From: Aristolochia californica
Taxonomy: Eukaryota; Streptophyta; Magnoliopsida; Piperales; Aristolochiaceae
Reading direction: 5' to 3'
Assembly (NCBI GenBank): GCA_029961685.1
Contig: JARWKL010000001.1
Coordinates: 52,230,062 to 52,294,061 of the forward strand
DNA: 64,000 nt
Below, piece after piece: positions 20,887 through 31,050 of the stretch (the first letter of the stretch is position 1; every line of letters begins with the position of its first letter). Both the position numbers and the translations under genes were made by a program. The notes below the pieces were generated by a model. The model saw nothing but the letters and a program-made list of their open reading frames with translations. It made no database searches and was not told where the DNA came from.

Positions 20887-22569
20887 TAGGGGTGGTATCG
20901 AGCCGAGCCCGAACCTGCCTATGTTCAAGCCCAGCTTGATTTAAATATTTCGAACTCGAGCTCGAACCGAGCCTAGGCTCGAGCCTAAAATTGTAATCGA
21001 GCTCGAGCCTAATAATTTTAACCGAGTTTGAGCCAAGCTCGAGCTTCAACATTCATTTAAAACTTTTCAAAAAATACATGTCTCGAGTTTGTGCTCTAAC
21101 ATACATTTAAACTTTTCAAAAAATACATGGCAAATAAATTGTATATAAAATTATGCATACATTTTACATAAAATTGGGAATGACCTCTACTTAAAATTAA
21201 GCATAAGGGTGACATCGAATCCAAGAGTCCGAACCTTGTTCAAGCCGAGTTTGATTTAAATATTTTGAACTCGAGCTCGAGCCGACCCTATCCTCGAACC
21301 TAAAATTGTAATCAAACTCGAGCCTAATAATTTTGACTGAGTTTGAGCTTGAGCACTAGCCGAGTTCGCTCTTAACCTATATTTAATACTCTATATAAAA
21401 TATATGTCAAATAAATTATATATAAAATTATGCATGCATTTTAAAAAAAAATGATAGGGAAAATTCAGGATTGAATTTCAATAATGGATTAAAACTCACC
21501 AATATTAATCTTTTTTACTCCAAATTTACTATGGTCTCCTTATTGACCTTGGTTGAAAATTTATATTCTAGGAAAAACTAGAAATGTTTTTCCTATGATA
21601 CATATTTCCAAAAAAACCTTTAGATAAAATCCTATTACTATTAGTGACTTATTAGAAAATTAAAAGAAATATTTTAAAATTTTCTTAGGAAAGTTAAATG
21701 GACCTCTTATTGCCTCTTCTAATAAAAAATAATAATCAATCTAATATATTACTACACTTATTAATAAATTTTTAATCAAATAAAATGTCAAACAAAAAAT
21801 TACAATGAAATTGCCTTATGCTAAAAGTATTATAGTATCAACTGTCAAATACCTATTGAAAAATTTTCTATACAGTTTTTTGCCCATCTTGGCAGGAAAA
21901 TCTTAATTAGAAAATTATATGATTTTTTAATAAGAATTTTCAATTAGAAAAATGTTTACAAAAAACATGAGACACTAATAATCCCTATAAACTTATTTCT
22001 ACTAAAATACATTTTCAATTACTTCAAGAGCCATGAGGAAGGAGAGTTTCAGGAAAAAAAAATTTCACTTTATGATCTCGCACGCGCGAAATCATCTTTG
22101 CAGGGGATTATTTATCCCATGTTCTTATGCCGACATGATGAGGAGGGAAGAAGGTTACGGCGCTGGTGAGGACCTGTCATCGGGGATGATGGCTACAACG
22201 GAGGCGACGACGGTGACGGAAGGGACGGCGACGAAAACAAAGGCAAAGGTGAGGGGAGGAAGAAATTGAACGGACGGCCATAGAGGCGGCCGAAGCAGTT
22301 GTCGATGGCAACAGAGGCGGCGACAACAGCCAATGGGAGGAACTCGGTGATGACGAGGGGAGGAAGAATCCCCCCCCCCCCCCCCCTCGCTCTCGTTTTC
22401 GTTCCCGGTCCTGATCCTGACTCACCTTATTAACGAGCCGTCGAGCCGAACTTGGATTCAATCGAGCTGGGCTCGTTAATTTAAACGAGCCAATCCCGGA
22501 TCTCGAACTCGGCTTGAGATCCAGGGATACGGAATCAAACCGAGTCGGCTCGGTTCGAAGCCACCCCTA
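20887..22569. mobile_element. Non-autonomous hAT-type element, copy 2, with perfect 8-bp TSD
   Basis: Left end TAGGGGTGGTATCGAGCCGA; right end complement TAGGGGTGGCTTCGAACCGA. GTTGTAGG stands immediately on both sides (20879-20886 and 22570-22577), the 8-bp duplication typical of hAT. Sub-terminal regions are dense in GAGCTCGAGCC words. The left sub-terminal block is duplicated internally at about 21200-21470. 22020-22400 is GC-rich with a run of 17 C at 22370-22386. No transposase frame was found; overlapping open frames at 22033-22461 are low-complexity and not credible genes. Confidence 0.88.
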
Positions 22570-22577
22570 GTTGTAGG

Positions 22578-23460
22578 CTGAGAAGTTGAATCTTTGGGTA
22601 TCTTCTCCTTTTGAATCCATTAACCTCGCCACTTGGCGAAGCCGAAATTTCCAACCTTGATTTTCATGACAGACGTCTTCTTAGTCATGCACTGACACCT
22701 CATCTGAGAGCTCGACACCACTCTGGCGGAGGATAGCAGTGATCTCTCTGGAAAAAGGAAGGTCATCAGCTCGAGAACTGGTGGTTATATCTATCATGCA
22801 GCTTGCCATAATGTAGCCATAATCGAGTGGAACTCTCTTGATGATAGCCCAAAGTCAAAAGATATCAGTAGTGGTGAGGTGAGCGAATGTGTTTTTCCTT
22901 GGATTGAGGAAATGTGTCACAATCTCCATGAAGACTCGATGTTCCATGCTCAATTATGTGATCTTTACTTCGTAGGATCTTCCACATGTTTGACCAAACG
23001 ACATTTGAATGGCATCTTGGATATTCTAAACAGAATCCTTATGGACATCCATAGGCCAGCTCTCCTTTATAAATTTGGAAAATCCCATTGACGTCCTCCC
23101 AAGCCATGCATGGAGCTCACTTGTCTTGATGTTCATGTTTTTGACGTACCTTGTGAGCCTTAGGTTTCATGAGGAGAGATCTTCTACCTCAAGGTTACCG
23201 TAGAAGACTTTTACCAAGAGTGCATAAATTTCTTCTTCATTGCCCATGTAAGATCTACATATTCTTTCAAAATCAACAATCACTCATTTACAAAAGGAGA
23301 GATCCTCAACTATGCTCTTGGAAGCAAAATAATGGAAATACTTATCTCTATGAAGCCATGTTTGGAAATGTACCCTCCAATTGGGCCTTTCCTCACAAGC
23401 ATCATTCTCCCTTCTTGCAGTCTTCTTCTTGGAAATGACCTTCATCCTAACCATTTTTGC
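22578..23460 (-). pseudogene. Putative plant transposon protein ORF carried by the copia element
   Basis: Broken frames on the - strand hold, in order, a segment like KVFYGNLEVEDLSS, FGQTCGRSYEVKIT, then TTTDIFWLWAIIKRVPLDYG and YIMASCMIDI. This pattern resembles the plant putative-transposon-protein domain (from memory of the family). The second copia copy has the same ORF at about 57860-58762. It follows the truncated reverse transcriptase directly. Stops and frameshifts make it non-functional here. Confidence 0.5.
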
Positions 23461-23464
23461 TCAA

Positions 23465-24256
23465 TTTGGTTTTTGCTAGGAGGATTCAAATTGCCTCTAG
23501 TCTAGCCATGGGTGCATAAGTTTCTTTAAAATCGATACTTTCTTCTTGGTTATATCCTTTGGCTACTAACCTAGTTTTTTTTCTAACTACTTGATTTTAT
23601 TCATTTGTTTTGTTCCTAAAGACCCATTTCATTTTGATGATTTATTGATTTTTTGGTCTAGGTACGAGAGTCCAAACTTTAATTTTTTCCAATTGATTCT
23701 ATTCTTTTTGAAATGTCATTATCCAAAAATCTTCATTTTCGGCTTCGAAAAAGTTTTTGGGCTCTATTTGAGAAACGAAAGCACTATTTGCCATAGTCTC
23801 ATGAGTTGCTCTTCTAGTTGCAATCTTACCTTGAGGATCACCAATAATTTGTTCTAGAGGATGATTAGCCATAAACCTACTGTTCTTTGGCTCCATAGGT
23901 GATTTTTCTTGGTTATTCAAGTCATTTGGGTTCTCTTCAAGAGTTTGGTCATGAGGTTGAGATCTCGGGGATGAATCGAAAGGGTTTTCCTTTTCGTCAT
24001 CAAAAATTGGAGTTGGAGTTGGAGTTGGATTTGGTGAATCAAATTCATCAAAGTCAACATGAACCGACTTGTCTACTCTCATAGATGTCATGTTATAAAC
24101 TCCATAAGCATTGTTATGAGTAGAATAACCCAAGAACATTCCAATATCATATCTAGAGTCAAATTTCCCTAATATTTCCCCTGGGACTTTCACTATGAAT
24201 ACTTTGCATCCAAAGGTTCTAAAATAAGTAATGTTGGGAAGGGGGCTTGTGTACAA
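23465..24256 (-). pseudogene. Copia integrase C-terminus and start of reverse transcriptase
   Basis: The open frame 23699-24256 (185 residues) contains FGCKVFIVKVPGEILGKFDS, FLGYSTHNNAYGVYN and VDKSVHVDFDEFDS, the conserved tail of copia integrase, then a proline- and acid-rich linker. Beyond a stop, 23465-23700 keeps the start of the RT domain ([37 protein letters not shown] in broken frame). The catalytic YVDD part is absent. Confidence 0.75.
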
Positions 24257-24651
24257 CTCATATGAAGTTTTTTTGAGAAGTGGCCTTATGCTAATTCGGT
24301 TAATGATATAACATGTGGTGTTTACAACTTCGGCCTAAAACCTACGTGGCATGTTATAAGCATCAAGCATATCTCTAGCTATTTCAATTAAGGTCTGGTT
24401 TCTTCTCTCAACAACACCGTTTTATTGAGGAGTTCGTGAAACTAAGAATGTATGGTATATACCATGTTTTGTGCTATATTCCTCGAAGTGTAAATTTTCA
24501 AATTCTCCTCCATGGTCACTCCTAATTTTGACAATGTTATAGCCTTACTGTTTTTATCTTTTTCACATAACTTAGTGAAGGCTGGAAAAATATCATCTTT
24601 GTGGGCTAGGAAATATACCCATGTCAACCTTGAATAGTCATCTACCACCAC
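24257..24651 (-). pseudogene. Copia integrase core fragment
   Basis: VVDDYSRLTWVYFLAHKDD at the start of the 24442-24651 frame is the DDE integrase core around the second catalytic Asp. Stops and a frameshift separate it from the C-terminal piece. Confidence 0.75.
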
Positions 24652-24699
24652 TAGGGTGAAATGTTTCCCATTTAGGCTTAAGGTTCACGTAGGTTCAAC

Positions 24700-25297
24700 T
24701 GTCAGAGTGGTTCCGTCCACTCTTGTAGTCGATAGCTTTCCGCACCTAACAGATCGATCTGTTGGGTTGTATTGGTCAGGCGATGTCTAGGCACGCCATG
24801 TCCCACGTGCGAATCCCGTGAGAGGCGGTCAAGAATGGGCGGGATGTGTGTCAGAGTGGTTTCGTCCACTCTTGTAGGCGGTAGCTTTTCGCACCCAATA
24901 GATCGGTCTGTTGGGTTGTATTGGCTAGCCGCTGACATAGTATCAAAGCTAGGCATTGCGTTCCGCGTTCAAATCCCGGCGGAAGCAGTAGGAAACGGGA
25001 CGATGAGTGTGAAATCTAGGTGGTTCCGGTCCACCTGAGTTAGGTTTCATCCACCCCTGGTCCACTTGGGTTAGGTACTTGGCTTTCCGCACTTAACAGA
25101 CCGGTCTTTTGGGTTGTATTGGCTAGGTGTTTGACTGGTATCAGAGTTGGGCACGGCACATCCCGCGTTCGAATACCATGAGAGACGGTCAAGAATGGGC
25201 GGGGTGGGTGTCAGAGTGGTTTCGTCCACTCTTGTAGGTGATAGTTTTCCACACCTAACAGATCGGTATATTGGGTTATATTGGCTAGGCACTATCA
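24700..25297 (+). mobile_element. Tandem SMART array: four LTRs, three interiors
   Basis: LTRs begin at 24700, 24849, about 25008 (degenerate, carrying an internal expansion of TCCAC-type words) and 25209, ending at 25297. Between them are interiors with primer-site-like TAGTATCAAAGC (24938) or TGGTATCAGAGTTGGG (25136); the first interior has lost it. The outer flanks TCAAC and CCAAT do not match. The array is inserted between protease and integrase of the copia element. Confidence 0.75.
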
Positions 25298-25719
25298 CCA
25301 ATTATATCCATGTGGATCAGTAGAAGAGGACAAGAGGTTGAAACTACATTCTTACTCATGAAAGAAATTTTTTGTTGCTTTCCAATTTGGCAAGCATCAC
25401 AAGATCTTTACAAAAATTTTATCCGGTAGTCCTCTCACTAGGTTCTTTTTCACTAATTTGTTCAAAGAATATATTCCTATATGTCCTAGTCTTTTATGCT
25501 CTAACCAAGATTCATCAATTTTTGCACCCAAACAAATGGTACTAGTTGAGGGTATATTGACTATGTTAGCTACATAGGGATTCCTTTTTCTATGTACCTC
25601 TAGAACTAGTTCGTCATATTCATTCTTTACTAAGTATTTATCCTTTTCAAATGAAACTTTGTTTCCTTTATCACAGATTAACTATGTTAAGTAAATCATG
25701 CATCACCTCTTCTATGTAA

Positions 25720-25960
25720 TATACATCAGATATGAAAGAGCTTGAGAACCAATTCCCTTTATGTACCATTCTTATTGTCTTCAAAAGTTACATTACCTTC
25801 ATCTTTTGGATTGAATTCAAAAAACTTCTTCTTGTCACCAGTCATGTGCCTCGAGCAACCGTTATCCAAAATCCAAACATTTTTCGATGCCTTGGCTTGG
25901 AGACATACTTATACCATGAATGAATTGACCCTTAGAGATCCCTTTGAGGTTGGTTTCCTT
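25720..25960 (-). pseudogene. Copia aspartic protease fragment
   Basis: On the - strand near 25840-25890 there is VWILDNGCSRHMTGDKKKFF, the copia protease active-site block normally WILDSGCSRHMTG. The catalytic DSG is DNG here, so it is expected to be inactive. A stop follows. Confidence 0.7.
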
Positions 25961-26341
25961 TAGGATGACATTTCAGGTGCTAGGTGATTTGGGCTTCCAA
26001 ACTTGTTCGCTCAAGTTCTTTTGGTTACCACAATCTTTTCAGTTGATTTGGGTACCCAAGTTTGTTTTATGCCATTTTCATTCTTTATTTTGCACATGTG
26101 GCATAGTGACCCAATTCATTGCAATAGTGGCATCTAAAGTCAGGAATGGAAGAGAGCTTCTTATTTTGCTTTGTTTTGTTCTTCCCAATTTTCCTTTTGG
26201 GTGTGGATTTGAGAGATAGAAGTTTGACTTGTTGTTCTAAGTCTAAGCTCTTTTTTTTCTCAAAAGCAACTTTATCTCATGATAGCTTATCTATCAATCC
26301 ACTTTGTCTTGAGGCATTTGTTATTGACTTTCATTTGCCTC

Positions 26342-26775
26342 TGTTAGACGATGTGCCCAAGCCCACACGAGTATGGAGAAAACCCACTCATTCAAGAGGG
26401 ATGGCATGATTATAAATAAGGTGTCATCCCATAAGATGACACAAAGGTGTAATTAGTCAAGGTGAACACGTCTACTTATGTTTTTTTCTCAAGTAAAGCT
26501 TGTAGCCCTAAGGGCATTATAGACATTTTAAAATCCTCTTAAAAACTATAAATAGAGGCCCTTGGCTTGGGGTAGAGTATCAAACTCTCTCTTCTTCACT
26601 CAATTCGTGGAAGCTCTCTCTCTTATAGCCTAAAGACTTTCCCTTTCTCTTTTCCTTTCCTACTTCTCTACCTGAGTTCCCTCTTTGGTCTCCTCTTTTC
26701 TTCTCTTATCTCTTCCTTCTCTTCTCTATCTCTTATTTTGCTCGAGGTTCTAAGCATGAGGTCCTAAATTTAACA
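26342..26775 (+). mobile_element. Solo LTR inserted in the copia gag region
   Basis: The 434 bp run from TGTTAGACGATG to AATTTAACA, a matched TGTTA/TAACA end pair. A TATAAATAG box lies at 26547-26555. Flanks GCCTC and GCCTG agree at four of five bases. The copia gag frame breaks exactly at its edges. It belongs to a different LTR family from the others in the window. Confidence 0.65.
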
Positions 26776-27780
26776 GCCTGATTCAAGACAATTAGTTCTT
26801 CTTTGAGCTTTTCAATCTCGTGAGATTGAGCATTGTATTTTTCTTTATATTTAATTAGACTATGAATTGATGTTTCCAAAAGTAATACAAGTTCATGTTC
26901 ATAGTCGAAGTCACTTACTAGTTCAGAAGTTGTAGACTCATTATCAATGTCTTCAAAAGTCATGAGTCTGACGTCGATTTCTTCTTCATCTGAGTGGCTA
27001 GACTCTTCTTCCATTATATCCCAAGCTGAGATCAATACTTTATTCTTTTTTATTCTTGGGATATTTGTTTGAGGATGGGGTTCTTTCTACTAACTTAGGA
27101 CATTTGTCCTTTCTATGTCCTAATTTACCACACTCAAAACAAACATCAATTTTCTTATGAAATTTGTCATTTTGAGTTCTAATCTGGCCTTTTCTAAAGT
27201 TTCTCTTCTTCATGTAGATTCTTTGAAGATGTCCAGTGATGAAACTTACTTCATATGAGTTTTCTTCACTAGAATTACTCTCCGCACATGTCTTGGCCTT
27301 AAGAACAATGTTCTTCTTCCTAGGATGCTCTTCCTCTACACTTTTTGGTTCCATCTCATATGTGAGAAGGATTTTTAATACCTCTTCCGAGCTTATAGTT
27401 CTAAAGTTTGCATTCCTCATGTCCCATGACCTTGGAAGTGCCTTGAGAAGCTTATCATTTTGCCTATATAAGGAAATCTCTTATCCTAAGATATTCAACT
27501 CATTTATTATATAAGTGAACTTTGAGTTGATTTCAGCAATTGACTCACCCAGTTTCATTTTGAATTCATCATATCGGGATATCAATAAACTAACTCTAGA
27601 GTCTTTAACTCTAGTGGTTCCTTCATGTGTGACCTCAAGTTTTTCCCAAATTTCTTTAGTGATCTTACTTGTGGAAACCCTGTTGAACTTATTTTTTCCT
27701 AAGGCACATAACAAGAGGTTTATGGCATTGGAGTTTGTTTTGAACTGCTCTTGTCTTTCCTAATCAACTCACTAAATTCT
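26776..27780 (-). pseudogene. Copia gag with CCHC zinc knuckle
   Basis: Three - strand frames in order: 27481-27714 (TKEIWEKLEVTHEG and SRYDEFKMKLGESIAEIN, the UBN2-type gag core), 27040-27420 (ending in the knuckle CFECGKLGHRKDKC, CX2CX4HX4C) and 26776-27035 (acidic EEESSHSDEEE and a coiled-coil-like KEKYNAQSHEIEKLKEEL). Separated by stops; cut at 26775 by the solo LTR. Confidence 0.8.
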
Positions 27781-28025
27781 TTTGCAACTGGAAACCCATT
27801 TTCAAGATTTTGAGGCTCAAAAGGGTCATTCTTTGTTACATGTCATATATCCCAATCGATGGACTTAGGGAAGAATTCTATTCTTACCTTCCAACATCCA
27901 TAGTTTGTTCTATTGAACAAAAGTAGATGAGTGGCAGATTGTCCTTCAGAAATGAGTAATTTGTCTTGTCATGTCAATTATCATTTTCCAAATCAAGGGG
28001 ATTTTGAATTCAATTAAGTTCTTGG

Positions 28026-28040
28026 CCTGCTCTGATACCA
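28026..28040 (-). other. Primer-binding site of the copia element
   Basis: CCTGCTCTGATACCA on the + strand is the complement of TGGTATCAGAGCAGG, matching the 3' end of initiator-Met tRNA. Confidence 0.85.
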
Positions 28041-28045
28041 ATCGT

Positions 28046-29664
28046 TGGCCTTGGTGATTTCTCAAAAGAGTGAATTGAGATATTCAAATTAAAAACGAGT
28101 TATGTGTGTGATTAAAAATTCATGCATAAAAGTAATTTAATATAAAGTATAATATGCACACACCACAAGGGCAAATAGATTCATTTGTTATTAATGTTCC
28201 CCTAGTGGTAGTCATTACCCAAAAACCCATGTTTTAAAATTTTCCACTATATGCTCTAACAGCTAGAAAAATACAAAAGAGATTTCGGATCTCTATGGCT
28301 ACATGTAGCTCAATACACTATTTATACAACACTAATCTCCCCAAAAAAATGGATGCTAGATTATAGGTCTAGATAGGCCTTTTTATCTAGATTAACAGGT
28401 TTTAGATGAACTTTTCACTACTACACAAAAAGAAAAAAAAAAAGTTACACCCTTACTTAGAGAGAGGTTTCTCCTAGAGAGATTCAAGTTGCCTCATCCT
28501 TTTTAGCATATTGTAAAATGATCAAGGAACTTGAACTATATGAATGCAAGAGAATAGGGATTTTAAAGTATGTGGCTCTCTCTCTTTATCTCTAAAGCAC
28601 ATTTGATGGAAAATTGCAAGATAAATAGTAATGGCTTAAAGATTTGTCAATAAATGCTCATTCACTTTTTTACTCACAGTTTGGTGGGGTATCTATAGCT
28701 TCTCCAACTCTAACTAATCGTTATTTGCTCGTTTGCACAAATCATTACATTGATTAATCGATCATTGTAAAGCTATTGATCAATCAATCGATCATAATAG
28801 CTACTTTTCTGTTAGAAAGTGCCTTATTGGTCGATGGATTTATCAATCAATATGTTACCATTGGTCCAGAAAATTTAAGTTGATCAATCATTATCAAAGG
28901 ATGATAGATCAATCGAGATTCCCTCTGGTTGTGCAATACAAGTATGATCGATTGATGTATTTTTCTATGATCGATCTTGTTTTAAATCCCCTATTGGCAA
29001 GGTTCTAGTTGATTGATCAATCAAGTGGGATGATCGATCATTCCATGAGAAATTAGCTTGCCTGGGTAGAGATAATCAATCAATCTGGTGGGATTATTGA
29101 TCATGTGTTAAAGCATGAAATGGTCATGTCTTGGATCATTGATCAGTCTATCATAGCTAATCAATCATGCTTTATATTTTTAGATTACACAATTTTGGAT
29201 GATCGATCATTACCAGTAGTTGATTGACCATTCCGGTACCAGTTCAAAAGTGTAGATTTTTAAAGCATGAGATTTTTTTTCTCTAAGTGCTCTAGCATGT
29301 TCTAAATGATGTTTATGATAATTCTAAACATGTTTAAGTGCAAATTATACATAAAACACCGATTTCACATATGTATTTAAAAAAAGGGAGTTTAGAATAT
29401 TTTCTTACAAAAGTGACTAAGTTTAGACATTTATCTATTACACTTGAACTCTAGTCTTCTCGTTGCCTTATTCCTTGTAGGTACTTCTTTAAGAGACATT
29501 CTTCAAATGTGCTTGAGGTCTAGAGTTTTGGCTTGAAGTTTTAGACTTTGATATACATTTACTCTAGAAAGTAACATATCTGAAATACTTAGATTTTCAA
29601 GTTGGTAAATCAATTAAGTTTTTTTATCATCAAAAGCAATATGGGAGTCAAGCTATGGTCAACA
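28046..29664 (-). mobile_element. 5' LTR of the Ty1/copia element, about 1.6 kb
   Basis: In + orientation it runs from TGGCCTTGGTG to GGTCAACA, next to the primer site. The right third matches the truncated 3' LTR at 19820-20155, and the whole is collinear with 55934-57527. A TATAAATAG box on the - strand lies at 28318-28326. The part upstream of it, 28690-29240, is packed with GATC-centred near-palindromes (separate entry). Confidence 0.75.
28690..29240. repeat. Field of GATCGATCA/ATTGATCAATC near-palindromes in the copia U3
   Basis: More than a dozen degenerate copies of words such as GATTGATCAATC, ATCGATCATT and TGATCGATCA are spaced irregularly. The counterpart LTR at 56620-57080 carries the same kind of field with different spacing. 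Confidence 0.75.
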
Positions 29665-31050
29665 TTCATCTTATCTTCTATAGAACCAAACATTTGGACC
29701 ATCTACAATAATTCCATCCACTTTCTGAAAATATGGGTTTATGCTCTTCAAATCAAAGATGCATATGACCCAAACATCAATTAATTTCCTAGGAATAGAC
29801 AAAGGAGCATATACACCCCAACCTCATATATCCAAGTCTCTCCAAGAGTTTCCAAATGTGCCCCTCAATAAAACAATGTCAGGAATTTATGAGGCTCTTG
29901 AACTACATGGCACCTTTCATCCCACATCTAGCATCCCATACAGTTCCAATGTACGATCCACTAAAGAACCCCTCAGATTGATCATATGTGCATACAAAAA
30001 TAGTATAAAATCTCAAAAAAAGTCTCAACATCACTCCCCTCAATCGAACTACCAAAAAATGGAAAAAAGGACATTGTAGATATCATGCGACCGAGAGAAG
30101 TAAATGGCAGAAAGAACTTTTTGAGGCTATGGAAGCAAATCATGCAACATTCAAAAAAATACTCACAATGAAAAGAGGAATTGGAATTTTAAAGCTACAC
30201 TTAATTGGCCACAAATTCTAGTGGAAATGGACATGACATCATTTGCCAAAATGCTACATTTCAAAAATAAGATGTCGCCAAACCCGCAACTACTGAGATG
30301 GGCAAATTGGTTCTCTCAATTGGAATTTAAGTCAAACACATCAAAACCCAATATTTGGTCAACTGCTTGAACACATGGCTTAGAAACTCTTCATCAATTT
30401 CAAAGGCAAAGCACAACAACTTGACAAAAGTCTTAAAGTGGCTCTACCTTCTATCTGAATGGAAAAACATAATCTAGCCGAAGAAAGGAAAATATTTGTT
30501 AATCACATTCCACATGCCACTAGATTACATTCCTAATTAACGAATGCCACCTCAAGGGCTGATAAGAAAACAACTTTATTTTCATGATCCTATGGCAACA
30601 GTTTAGTGGTATGATATTCCTATCCACACATGATGGTATCCAGCATTAAACAACGAGTTCCTAGAAAACATGCATACTTTGAGCAACTTAGTTATCAACT
30701 TTGTACCAGGAAATCTATGGAGATGATATACATAGCAATACCAATTTGAAAGCTCCTCAAGTTCAACAATGCATAGATTCATAATTTTCACATGATGGAT
30801 AAAATTGGGCAACTTCAAAGCATAACATAGGCATTTTCAAGATGAACCAAGATACTGCTCCCTCACTACAATAATTTCTTATTAGAAGCATCAATCTTCA
30901 AAGTAAGTTCTTTTATTTAGTAGTATCTTCTTCTGTAAGAGAATTATTTTACTCTCCTTGGAGAAAGTGTTGTAAGTTTCCTTCATTTTAATAAGAAGAT
31001 ATAAGTGTTCTTACAAGTTCTTCTTGTTCTTCCTTGCAATGGCTCAGTGT
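29665..31050 (+). pseudogene. Endogenous caulimovirid (plant pararetrovirus) fragment, RT-RNase H end
   Basis: Degenerate + strand frames carry short blocks typical of the C-terminal reverse transcriptase/RNase H of Caulimoviridae: GAYTPQPHISKSLQEFP near 29805, a PFIPHL-like block near 29913, and RWANWFSQ near 30297. They lie in different frames with stops between, so this is an old, non-functional copy. After it, 30890-31010 is non-coding with AATAAGAAG-type sequence. A Ty3-like RT is the alternative, but the block order favours a pararetrovirus. It starts directly beyond the copia LTR. Confidence 0.6.

Larger units (their letters stand above)
20156..28040 (-). mobile_element. Interior of a degenerate Ty1/copia retrotransposon, with nested insertions
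   Basis: Read on the - strand: perfect Met-tRNA primer site (complement of 28026-28040), gag, protease, integrase, the first part of reverse transcriptase, a putative-transposon-protein ORF, and a polypurine tract at 20156-20166. The bulk of RT-RNase H is missing. Nested within are a solo LTR (26342-26775), a SMART array (24700-25297), a hAT element (20887-22569) and a SMART solo LTR (20334-20422). Many stops and frameshifts; not autonomous. Confidence 0.8.

Noticed and set aside
22033..22461. ORFs on both strands in a GC-rich, poly-C stretch
   Set aside because: They lie inside the non-autonomous hAT element and are low-complexity.
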